DNA of 6,946 nucleotides from an uncultured Caryophanales bacterium (GCA_946410525.1 CAMKAQ010000047.1:1-6946); one strand, 5' to 3'; shown: positions 1-5,487, counted from the stretch's first letter. Notes: generated from the sequence alone by a model not told the origin. Made by a program: numbers and translations.

Positions 1-547
1 CACCTGACTCGCAAAGGACACCCATTCTCGTAAGGGCTTGTCCGTCGCCTTCAAGGCAGCTAGACATGTAATACGAGAAAGCGGTCTTTGGATCAGGCTG
101 CGTGAATTCAGAACCGAATTCCAAGAGGGTGGCCAAATCGAATGTGGCGTATGGGTCATTGAGACGGCTTAGCAAAGCTAGGTATTGGATGTAGAGAGCC
201 TCATTGGCTTTCTTGTGGGAGATTTTGCCATCCCTATATCTTTCGCAATATGTTCTAGCGGCTTCTGGGTGGCGTTCCATGTAATCCTCGCCGAAGAAAG
301 CGAGGTTAAGCTCTTTGAGCTTTTCGTGATCGAAAACATAACCGGAAGCATCTCCGACAAGAGCGTCCATTCCGCATTCAGGACAGATGGCGGTGACTCC
401 CCTATCGTCGCTGATCCAGTCTTGGACGTCTCTGGCGTTCATCGTGTGGCGGCAGAAAAGGCAGCTGCACTTGTCGCTATGAAGGATTTCTAGATCATTG
501 GCAGAGGTATGGGTGAATATCTCTTCGAATTCCGGTTTCTTGTTCAT
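1..547 (-). CDS. Partial cytoplasmic protein: N-terminal CxxC/CxxC zinc-binding domain plus Sel1-like repeats (3' end off window)
   Basis: The reading frame is open from the ATG at 547-545 to the left edge, giving 182 residues with no stop. Two cysteine pairs, C29-x2-C32 and C55-x2-C58 (CPECG), look like a four-cysteine zinc site. The stretch around them, with W44, then TAICPECGMDALVGDASG at 52-69, resembles a family usually annotated only as 'cytoplasmic protein', in which a short zinc domain ends in a CP-C-G-D-x-V-G pattern. From about residue 116 the protein is helical, with two Sel1-like units ending LLEFG (about 141-145) and MGVLCESG (175-182); the second has the typical A-x2-YY-x4-L-x-G-D layout. 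Sel1 repeats usually mediate protein contacts. No signal peptide or membrane segment is visible. Upstream is an extended -10 only 6 nt before the ATG and no ribosome binding site. The gene is divergent from the phosphatase operon. Function unknown; the domain reading is reasonably sure, the role is not. Confidence 0.85.
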   Translation of the reverse strand, partial: MNKKPEFEEIFTHTSANDLEILHSDKCSCLFCRHTMNARDVQDWISDDRGVTAICPECGMDALVGDASGYVFDHEKLKELNLAFFGEDYMERHPEAARTYCERYRDGKISHKKANEALYIQYLALLSRLNDPYATFDLATLLEFGSEFTQPDPKTAFSYYMSSCLEGDGQALTRMGVLCESG

Positions 548-553
548 GAACAA
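540..553. repeat. Perfect 14-bp palindrome centred on a start codon
   Basis: TTGTTCATGAACAA is its own reverse complement. Its centre falls within the ATG of the minus-strand gene and it abuts that gene's -10 at 554-559. If the mRNA starts near the ATG, only half of the palindrome is in the transcript, so it would act in DNA, for example as an operator over the transcription start. No regulator is identified. Confidence 0.5.
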
Positions 554-559
554 AGTATA
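554..559 (-). promoter_or_regulatory. Probable extended -10 promoter for the zinc/Sel1 protein gene
   Basis: On the minus strand the bases read TGCTATACT, an extended -10 (TGn followed by TATACT, one mismatch to TATAAT). Only 6 nt separate it from the ATG at 547, so transcription would start at or next to the start codon. No convincing -35 is seen; the position 17 nt upstream falls inside a 15-bp palindrome at 577-591. No purine-rich SD lies before the ATG. Confidence 0.55.
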
Positions 560-576
560 GCATGATTATTTCGAAT

Positions 577-591
577 TGCTTCTTAGAAGCA
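577..591. promoter_or_regulatory. 15-bp palindrome in the divergent intergenic region, possible operator
   Basis: TGCTTCT-T-AGAAGCA is a perfect inverted repeat with 7-nt arms around one base. It overlaps the -35 position of the minus-strand gene (577-582) and lies about 52 bp upstream of the -10 of the phosphatase operon. One base between the arms makes it a poor RNA hairpin, so a DNA site for a dimeric regulator is the better reading. A 7-nt-arm palindrome is expected less than once by chance in this window, so coincidence is possible. Confidence 0.35.
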
Positions 592-643
592 GAATAGGCG
601 GCACAAAAACAAAGCCATGTGTTCTTTTATTGCGTCAAATCGC

Positions 644-649
644 TATAAT
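644..649 (+). promoter_or_regulatory. -10 element for the phosphatase-acyltransferase operon
   Basis: A perfect TATAAT lies 9 nt before the ATG at 659. The -35 position (about 620-626) has no good match. The purine run at 650-656 (AGGGAAG) ends 2 nt before the ATG, too close for a normal SD, and would fall around the expected transcription start. The element lies inside the longer reading frame that opens at 617, which argues against that earlier start. Confidence 0.6.
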
Positions 650-658
650 AGGGAAGTT

Positions 659-1528
659 ATGAAACAGTCCGTTAATGGAATTAAGAATTTCTGGTGGATA
701 CCGGTTGGCGTTCTCCTTATTGTCGGCATCGTCCTAGGCGCTTCTTATGACCTTCCTATCGCTAAACAGCTTTATACAGAGGGCAACCTCTTCGGAAAGG
801 TGGTTCAATATGTTGGTTCGATCCCAGGATATGCGCTTGCCGGATTTGTCGGTCCTCTTCTTTATATCGCATCCCAAGAATCTGACAAAAAATGGATAAG
901 ATACCTTGGATTTGCAGGGTTTTTTGTAATTCCTTTAGCTTGTGGATCCGTTCTCGGATATGACGTTTTCTATGACAAGCTCAAGTATCTTGGCCTCCTT
1001 GGTGGCGCGGCCATAACGATGTGTTTGGATGCGCTTCTATATTACTTCTTTAAAGGCGCCAATCCAAAAGAGGCTCTCAAAGATGCGTTCATTCTCGCCA
1101 TCTCTTTTGGCGTCACCTTCATCATGGTCTTCGTCTTGAAACATATAGTCGAAAGACCAAGGTTCATTTATGTTTCCGAGCACCTCGAGGCTTACAAACC
1201 GTTGTTCGACTTCTCCTCAAAACTTCAAGATGTCGATAAAGACCTTCTTAACTCTTTCCCAAGCGGACACAGCGCCTTCGCTGGCACGTTCCTTCTTTTC
1301 CCAATTCTTTGCAAGCATAACGAAAAGTCGAGCGGTCTAGAGTGGGCCTTCTTCCTCTTAGCCTGCTTATGGCTCCTTAATACCATGCTTGGCAGGCTAA
1401 CAAGCGGCCACCACTACCTTAGCGATGTCTGCTTCGGTGCTTTCATCGGAGCCGGCGTTTCCTTCTTAGCCAATTTCTTTTCCAAATTCGTCAAACCTGA
1501 GAAAAAGGACGAGGCAGAGAATGGATAA
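659..1528 (+). CDS. PAP2-family integral membrane phosphatase
   Basis: The protein has 289 residues and belongs to the PAP2 superfamily of acid-phosphatase-like membrane enzymes, which remove phosphate from lipid phosphates or pyrophosphates such as undecaprenyl pyrophosphate or phosphatidate. The three catalytic motifs are in order: K161-x6-R168 (KHIVERPR, followed by F instead of the usual P), PSGH at 201-204, and R246-x5-H252-x3-D256. H204 and H252 would be the catalytic histidines. About six to eight hydrophobic segments are seen, including roughly 12-30, 80-101, 109-131, 141-161, 228-245 and 254-276. An in-frame ATG at 617 would add 14 polar residues, but TATAAT at 644-649 lies within that extension, so 659 is chosen. 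The stop overlaps the acyltransferase start by 8 nt. The exact lipid substrate cannot be told from sequence. Confidence 0.9.
   Translation: MKQSVNGIKNFWWIPVGVLLIVGIVLGASYDLPIAKQLYTEGNLFGKVVQYVGSIPGYALAGFVGPLLYIASQESDKKWIRYLGFAGFFVIPLACGSVLGYDVFYDKLKYLGLLGGAAITMCLDALLYYFFKGANPKEALKDAFILAISFGVTFIMVFVLKHIVERPRFIYVSEHLEAYKPLFDFSSKLQDVDKDLLNSFPSGHSAFAGTFLLFPILCKHNEKSSGLEWAFFLLACLWLLNTMLGRLTSGHHYLSDVCFGAFIGAGVSFLANFFSKFVKPEKKDEAENG
1511..1514 (+). promoter_or_regulatory. Ribosome binding site of the acyltransferase gene
   Basis: GAGG lies 6 nt before the ATG at 1521, with AAGGA a few bases further upstream (1505-1509). It is inside the end of the phosphatase gene. It shows that the ribosomes use SD sequences when a gene is internal to an operon. 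Confidence 0.55.
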
Positions 1529-2495
1529 GGTTTTAGCCCCCGCAAGAGCTATCTCACACCCAAAAGAAAAGAGAGGCAGGATCTTTGAGGTCGATTTCCT
1601 TAGGGGCGTCGCCATCGTTTTAATGGTCCTCCTCCATTTCTGCTACACCTTCGGATACGGACCGAAAGACTTTTATGACACCCCGCTTGGACGGGAGCCT
1701 GAATGGTATATCCCAGTCGCTAGATTCTGTCGTTTTGTTTTCTGCTCAATCACCCAACCAAAAGGTTCATCGGTGCTCGATTATTCCGACAAGGCGCTCA
1801 TGAACTTCAACACGAACCTCCATTGCCTTGAGATTTTCTGGTCAGGTATGTTCATGTTTTTAGCAGGCCTCTCCTGCACCTTGTCAAAGAACAACATCAA
1901 AAGAGGCGTTCAGATTTTCGTCGTCGCCAATATGCTTAGCATGGTCTTAGAGCTTCTTAGCGACCTCATCGATGTCTTTGATATGCATATCTGGTGTGGA
2001 ATCCTCCATGCCTTAAGCCTTGGTATCATCATCTATTCAATATTTGACCACTTCTTCCCAAAATGGTGGCACACATTGATTGCGTTTATCCTTTTGACGA
2101 TTGCCGTCGGATTCATCATTTCAAACGCTTACGTTCTCAATCCAAATACCGGAGAGAGAAGCATCCCTTCCATCTGGCCTGAGAGGACTCCGTTTAAGAC
2201 CTTCGGCGAATTCATGGAAAACATGGGGAAACTTCTCACTGGATTTGTTAGGCAAGGCGATGATTATTTCTCACCTGTCCTTGTCACCACTGCTATCTTT
2301 GGCGGAGCTTGCGTTGGCAAAACCGTCTACAAAAAGAAAAAGAGCCTTCTCCCATCCTGGTTCAAGGGAAGATGGGGAAAGCCAATCTGTTTCGTTGGAA
2401 GACATACCCTCTTCATCTACGTCACCCATCAGATCGTAGCCGCGCTCATCCTCATAATCGTGATGAGCATCGGTGGTGTCCCGTTACCGTTATAA
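1521..2495 (+). CDS. Heparan-alpha-glucosaminide N-acetyltransferase-like (DUF1624) membrane acyltransferase
   Basis: The 324-residue protein has the hallmarks of the HGSNAT catalytic-domain/DUF1624 family: R-x2-EVDFLRG at about 20-29 opening the first membrane helix, H39 within that helix, a FWSGMFMFLAGLS segment at 106-118, WCGILHALSL at 158-167 with H163, and a last helix beginning FVGRHTLFIYVTHQ (291-304). In HGSNAT such an enzyme carries an acetyl group from cytosolic acetyl-CoA to glucosamine on the far side of the membrane; bacterial members are mostly untested. Seven or so hydrophobic segments are seen. A polar stretch at about 201-250 is likely an outside loop, and a basic loop (KKKK, 271-274) is likely cytoplasmic. 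It overlaps the phosphatase gene by 8 nt, so the two are probably translated together, and may modify a lipid-linked or surface sugar. Its end overlaps the convergent Nudix gene by 6 nt. Confidence 0.8.
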   Translation: MDKVLAPARAISHPKEKRGRIFEVDFLRGVAIVLMVLLHFCYTFGYGPKDFYDTPLGREPEWYIPVARFCRFVFCSITQPKGSSVLDYSDKALMNFNTNLHCLEIFWSGMFMFLAGLSCTLSKNNIKRGVQIFVVANMLSMVLELLSDLIDVFDMHIWCGILHALSLGIIIYSIFDHFFPKWWHTLIAFILLTIAVGFIISNAYVLNPNTGERSIPSIWPERTPFKTFGEFMENMGKLLTGFVRQGDDYFSPVLVTTAIFGGACVGKTVYKKKKSLLPSWFKGRWGKPICFVGRHTLFIYVTHQIVAALILIIVMSIGGVPLPL

Positions 2496-2891
2496 GCCCT
2501 TCTTGCAGATTTCTAGAACCTTATCGAAATCAAGCGAGAGGGCTTTTCCTTTTAGGTCCTCTTCTTTGATCCAAAACACTTCTCCTTCTTTAGAAGGGTG
2601 GATGTTTCCAGAGAAGTCTTTGCTTCTAAAGAGGATGGCAAGATGCCTCACTTCTTCTTTGGGAACATTCCATTCAAAGTAACCGCATTCCTCAACTGAA
2701 TGAAGGTCATATCCGGTCTCTTCTTTCATCTCGCGAATGACGCTTTCGGGAATGGATTCCTCATCCTCGACATGACCGCCAGGGAAATTGATGCCTGGCC
2801 AATCTTGTTTCTTTCTGTCGATGACCAAAAAGCTGCCATCTTCGCGATAGAGCATGCACATGTTGGTCAGTATGACTTTGGACTTTCTCAT
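2490..2891 (-). CDS. Nudix hydrolase, MutX/8-oxo-dGTP diphosphatase-like
   Basis: The 133-residue protein carries a complete Nudix box, G39-x5-E45-x7-R53-E54-x2-E57-E58-x-G60-Y61, whose glutamates bind the metal in this family. Nudix enzymes hydrolyse nucleoside diphosphates linked to another group. The opening ILTNMCMLY (7-15), then DWPGINFPGGHVE (30-42), closely resembles streptococcal MutX-type 8-oxo-dGTP diphosphatases, which clear oxidised nucleotides, and the length fits. This substrate is inferred from resemblance. The start is taken at the ATG of 2891-2889; a TTG one codon earlier (2894) is less likely. TAGAAT lies 7 nt before the ATG and no SD is present. It is divergent from the methyltransferase gene and overlaps the acyltransferase gene tail to tail; no terminator for it is seen. 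Confidence 0.88.
   Translation of the reverse strand: MRKSKVILTNMCMLYREDGSFLVIDRKKQDWPGINFPGGHVEDEESIPESVIREMKEETGYDLHSVEECGYFEWNVPKEEVRHLAILFRSKDFSGNIHPSKEGEVFWIKEEDLKGKALSLDFDKVLEICKKGL
2494..2553 (+). terminator. Possible long-loop terminator of the phosphatase-acyltransferase operon
   Basis: AAGCCCT (2494-2500) can pair with AGGGCTT (2539-2545), followed by TTTTCCTTTT. The long interior holds a second pairing, GATTTC (2508-2513) with GAAATC (2526-2531). The structure lies on the plus strand inside the antisense of the Nudix gene's 3' end. The long interior and interrupted T-run make this tentative, but no other terminator follows the operon. Confidence 0.3.
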
Positions 2892-2898
2892 CAACGCA

Positions 2899-2904
2899 AT
2901 TCTA
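2899..2904 (-). promoter_or_regulatory. -10 element for the Nudix gene
   Basis: TAGAAT on the minus strand (one mismatch to TATAAT) ends 7 nt before the ATG at 2891. No SD fits between it and the start codon, and the -35 region is poor. Only 26 nt separate it from the divergent -10 of the methyltransferase gene, so the two promoters share their upstream DNA and could compete for polymerase. Confidence 0.45.
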
Positions 2905-2930
2905 GGCTTTATGGATGAGGAAAGAAATCA

Positions 2931-2936
2931 TAAAAT
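2931..2936 (+). promoter_or_regulatory. -10 element for the methyltransferase gene
   Basis: TAAAAT (one mismatch to TATAAT) ends 6 nt before the ATG at 2943, so the mRNA would begin at or within a base or two of the start codon. The only purine-rich sequence, GAGGAAAG at about 2917-2924, is some 18 nt before the ATG and upstream of the -10. The -35 position (about 2908-2913, TTTATG) is a weak match. Confidence 0.5.
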
Positions 2937-2950
2937 CTTCATATGAAGAT
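2935..2950. repeat. Perfect 16-bp palindrome at the methyltransferase start codon
   Basis: ATCTTCATATGAAGAT is its own reverse complement. It takes in the last two bases of the -10, the expected transcription start and the first codons, with its centre just before the ATG. A perfect palindrome of this length is expected about 0.1 times in a random window of this size. It could be an operator that blocks polymerase; if the mRNA is leaderless it cannot form as an RNA hairpin. Confidence 0.5.
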
Positions 2951-3926
2951 CACTTTCTCAGAAAAAGACCGCAAAGAGTTCAGGAAACTCGTTTCAACCA
3001 TGGACGACAACGAAGCGGCCGCCATGTTTTATAACATCCTTCTTAATGGCGAAGAGAAAGCGGAAGAATGCGCTCTCCCTTATCCAATAAAAAGGCTCAG
3101 CCCAAAAGAATATTCTGAGAACCCCTACTTCATTAACGTCAGACCGAAAGCGAAGAAAGATGGTTCGTTCAGGTTAGACTACCTTAAGAAACCTTCACAT
3201 GTCGGTTTCGTCTATGACGAGATGGTCGTCAAAGGAAGGTTCTATGAAGAAACCACTCCATTCGGTTATTTCGATAAGCCTTTCGAGTTCCTTGCCCTTC
3301 TTGAGAAAGAACGCATCTGGATGAGCGTGACCCCTCATGAGATAAACACCATGAAGGACGCGATTGATAAAGCCAAAGGCAAAGTCATCACCCTTGGTCT
3401 TGGTCTAGGTTATTTCGCCTATATGGTTCACCTCAAAGACGAAGTGAGCAAAGTGACCGTCATCGAGAAAGATTCTCGCGTCATTAAGCTCTTCAAAGAG
3501 AACATCCTCCCTTTCTTCCCGCATAAAGAGAAGATCGAGATCGTTGAAGGTGATGCGATTGAGTACATGAAGAACGCCTCCCCGTTCGATTACATGTTCG
3601 CTGATTTATGGCACTTCGCGATAGATGGGTTGCCTCTCTATCTCAAGCTCAACAAATTTGAGGAGAAGTATCCTTCCTCAAAATTTGATTATTGGATTGA
3701 GCCGTCGATGCTCATTCTCATCAGAAAGGCCCTCATCATCCTTGTCGAGGAAGAGCTCCATCACACAAGCGATGACGATTACAAAGACGCGATGACCGTA
3801 AGTGATGAAGTCGTGAACGCTCTCCACTTCCTCCTCAAGGAAAAAGAAATCAAATCCATTGATGATTTGCTTGAGATTTTGAAAGAAGAAAACCTAAAAT
3901 CCCTGGCAAAAACCCTATATCTTTAA
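2943..3926 (+). CDS. Class I SAM-dependent methyltransferase, spermidine-synthase-like
   Basis: The 327-residue soluble protein has a Rossmann methyltransferase core at about 145-225. Motif I is VITLGLGLGY (148-157), the acidic end of strand 2 is VIEKD (173-177, E175 expected to bind the ribose), and further motifs are VEGDAIEYM (201-209, D204) and FDYMFADLW (215-223). The spacing is that of the spermidine synthase/methyltransferase superfamily, but the GGG-type loop is GLGLG, and I do not see a clear polyamine-binding signature. A long N-terminal region (1-145) includes TPFGYFDKPFEFLALLE (105-121) and ERIWMSVTPHE (123-133), a pattern I recall from Firmicutes proteins labelled only as methyltransferases. 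The C terminus is helical and charged. No signal peptide is visible. It is transcribed alone and ends at a bidirectional terminator 7 nt past its stop. Fold assignment is sure; substrate unknown. Confidence 0.8.
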   Translation: MKITFSEKDRKEFRKLVSTMDDNEAAAMFYNILLNGEEKAEECALPYPIKRLSPKEYSENPYFINVRPKAKKDGSFRLDYLKKPSHVGFVYDEMVVKGRFYEETTPFGYFDKPFEFLALLEKERIWMSVTPHEINTMKDAIDKAKGKVITLGLGLGYFAYMVHLKDEVSKVTVIEKDSRVIKLFKENILPFFPHKEKIEIVEGDAIEYMKNASPFDYMFADLWHFAIDGLPLYLKLNKFEEKYPSSKFDYWIEPSMLILIRKALIILVEEELHHTSDDDYKDAMTVSDEVVNALHFLLKEKEIKSIDDLLEILKEENLKSLAKTLYL

Positions 3927-3933
3927 GAAAAAT

Positions 3934-3965
3934 CCCTCTAGATTTGCCTAGAGGGTTTCTTTTTG
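3934..3965. terminator. Bidirectional intrinsic terminator between convergent units
   Basis: CCCTCTAG (3934-3941) and CTAGAGGG (3948-3955) form a perfect 8-bp stem with a 6-nt loop. On the plus strand TTTCTTTTT follows and ends the methyltransferase mRNA. On the minus strand ATTTTTCTT follows and ends the glycosyltransferase operon. The TAG stop of the last minus-strand gene (3950-3948) lies inside the stem. Confidence 0.9.
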
Positions 3966-4385
3966 TTCGCTTTCGTTTTTATTCGATTTAACGATGTGAA
4001 GGATTGAGAGGACCACGCCTGCTGCCATACAGACAATAGCCATGACAAGGAAGAACGGAGCCCAACGGACATCGATGCTGTTCTCTGGCTCAACCCTAGC
4101 GATCTCATAGACGCCTTTGATGGCCATATAGACGATGAGGGTTCCTACCCCTGCGTTGAGTCCAAGCCTCCCCCACTCACCAAAGTCGATTTGGAGAAGA
4201 AGGCAGAGCAAAGCGTAAATGGCCAGGAGGATCAAAGGAGGGATCCAAATGAATCCGATATAGTCGCTATAGACACCGTGTGAGTTGAAGAAATAGATTT
4301 CTTTGAAGGCGATCGTAAGAACGAGAACCCCAACCCAGATGATCGATTGCCTAAGACCGATCTTTCTTTTAGGCGTTAACCACAT
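3948..4385 (-). CDS. Small four-helix membrane protein of unknown function
   Basis: I do not recognise this 145-residue protein. It has four hydrophobic segments at about 13-33, 43-65, 74-93 and 107-131, a basic N terminus (KRK at 6-8) and a charged C-terminal tail (KSNKNESEQKE, 133-143), so both ends are probably cytoplasmic. There is a conserved-looking acidic/aromatic loop around 66-72 (IDFGEWG). It is the last gene of the operon, its start overlaps the end of the phosphodiester glycosidase gene by 17 nt, and a strong AGGAG SD sits 8 nt before the ATG. The overlap suggests coupled translation and a job linked to the glycosyltransferase and glycosidase, such as a membrane partner. Function cannot be read from sequence. 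Confidence 0.8.
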   Translation of the reverse strand: MWLTPKRKIGLRQSIIWVGVLVLTIAFKEIYFFNSHGVYSDYIGFIWIPPLILLAIYALLCLLLQIDFGEWGRLGLNAGVGTLIVYMAIKGVYEIARVEPENSIDVRWAPFFLVMAIVCMAAGVVLSILHIVKSNKNESEQKETL

Positions 4386-5487
4386 AAATCATGTCTCCTA
4401 TCTTACGAGGGCTGGTTTTGCTTGGGAACTTCTTCGTGGAATCGTTCGAGATGGCGTATAAGGTGCTAGAATCCCCACCATCGAGGTTATAGGCAAGCGT
4501 GCAACCTCTCGCAAGAAGCTTTGTCGCGACTTCCTGAAGGGAGAATCCGTCTGTTTTGTCAGGCCTACTTCTTCCTTGGCTAACGAAGAAGATGTAATGG
4601 TATGGGCCGATATAGCCAATCGCGGTGCGTTGGTTGCCGCTTTGATGAGGGCTGGCGACGTCCTCATCATCGCTCACGACGATGGCGCCGTTATCGATGA
4701 GGATCGGTCCAAAAGTCCACACTTGCCACGCTTTGTTGCGGGTCAGATAATCCGTCGAATATGTCGGAATGGATGAATTCCTACGCGTTCCGGTGAATCC
4801 AGGTTCAGTGTAAACGGACATCGTTCCGTCATTCCAAAGAACGAGATCCTCGAAAACGGAATCGACTCCAGTTCTATATTGGGAACGAAGAACCTGCCCG
4901 TTCCTAAGAACATACCCAAGACGATGGTCGAGGTTGTTATAAGAGCTATCGCCATTGATGGCCCCCATGACACCAACGTTATATTTCCTTTCGACCTCAG
5001 ATACTTGGTTGAAAAGGGTGTTCAAGCAATTATCGCCAGGATATCCGTTTGCATCGGTCACCTGATTGGTTCTGAAATCGGTGATTTTCTTTATCTTCAC
5101 CTCAAGGGTGTAGAAGGTGATTGCATTGCCATGGCTATCCAAACACTCACCATCTGGATCGTAAGTGCTCGTGTTATACCTTGTATAAGTAAGCGTGGTT
5201 TCCGAATATGGGCTTGGATCGGCGTTAGGCACTCTGTCAGGGAGTTCACTGGTGCTGCTGTTTGCCTTCTCACTTGCTTTGGAAGAGGAGCTTGGCTTTG
5301 AGGAAGCGCTCGGTTTCGAAGAGGACGGAGGAGTTGAATCCTCAAAATCGCTGAAAGGATCGTCGTTGACCTTGTGCTCAGCGACGCCATTGATTCCAAA
5401 GAAATTATGCAAAAGGTTGCCAGTCGCAAGGCCGGCAATCGCCACCGCGTATGCGATGCCAACGATAATGAGGGCCTTCTTTTTCAT
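4369..5487 (-). CDS. Membrane-anchored phosphodiester glycosidase (NAGPA domain)
   Basis: The 372-residue protein starts with KKK and a hydrophobic helix at about 5-30 with no clear cleavage site, a signal anchor that places the rest outside the membrane. A Ser/Pro/Lys linker (51-80, repeated SSKPS-like units) and spacer follow. The globular part is the NAGPA domain of phosphodiester glycosidases: VMGAINGDSSY (173-183), TFGPILIDNG (258-267), QRTAIGYIG (286-294), FFVSQGRS (300-307) and AYNLDGGDSSTLY (332-344). The family cleaves sugar-1-phosphodiesters; human NAGPA removes GlcNAc from GlcNAc-phospho-mannose, and many bacterial members lie in exopolysaccharide or surface-glycan loci. Its ATG overlaps the upstream TGA (ATGA, 4 nt), with AAAGG 9 nt before it. 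Being encoded with a sugar-phosphate glycosyltransferase suggests it trims or turns over a phosphodiester-linked surface glycan; the substrate is unknown. Confidence 0.88.
   Translation of the reverse strand: MKKKALIIVGIAYAVAIAGLATGNLLHNFFGINGVAEHKVNDDPFSDFEDSTPPSSSKPSASSKPSSSSKASEKANSSTSELPDRVPNADPSPYSETTLTYTRYNTSTYDPDGECLDSHGNAITFYTLEVKIKKITDFRTNQVTDANGYPGDNCLNTLFNQVSEVERKYNVGVMGAINGDSSYNNLDHRLGYVLRNGQVLRSQYRTGVDSVFEDLVLWNDGTMSVYTEPGFTGTRRNSSIPTYSTDYLTRNKAWQVWTFGPILIDNGAIVVSDDEDVASPHQSGNQRTAIGYIGPYHYIFFVSQGRSRPDKTDGFSLQEVATKLLARGCTLAYNLDGGDSSTLYAISNDSTKKFPSKTSPRKIGDMIYVVNA
4394..4399 (-). promoter_or_regulatory. Ribosome binding site of the four-helix membrane protein gene
   Basis: AGGAGA on the minus strand lies 8 nt before the ATG at 4385. 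It is the strongest SD in the window and is inside the coding sequence of the upstream gene. It fixes the start at 4385 despite the 17-nt overlap. Confidence 0.75.

Noticed and set aside
185..493. 102-codon plus-strand frame near the left edge
   Set aside because: It lies opposite the frame with the CxxC/CxxC domain and Sel1-like repeats, which is open to the edge and has a good promoter; this is its shadow.
2101..2682. Several plus-strand frames over the acyltransferase end and the Nudix gene
   Set aside because: They overlap two well-supported genes in other frames, and their translations are arginine/serine/proline-rich without family features, as expected of shadows.
4879..5301. 140-codon plus-strand frame opposite the phosphodiester glycosidase gene
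   Set aside because: It is antisense to a gene with clear family motifs, lacks an SD or promoter, and its translation shows no recognisable domain.
5240..5345. Repetitive DNA in the glycosidase linker, considered as a tandem repeat or recombination site
   Set aside because: The repetition reflects Ser/Lys/Pro codons of a low-complexity linker; units are irregular at DNA level.
5484..5486. Possible TGA-as-Trp (Mycoplasma-like) code
   Set aside because: The only relevant TGA ends the glycosyltransferase exactly at an ATGA overlap with a gene that has its own SD; reading through gives non-family sequence. Trp in all genes is TGG.
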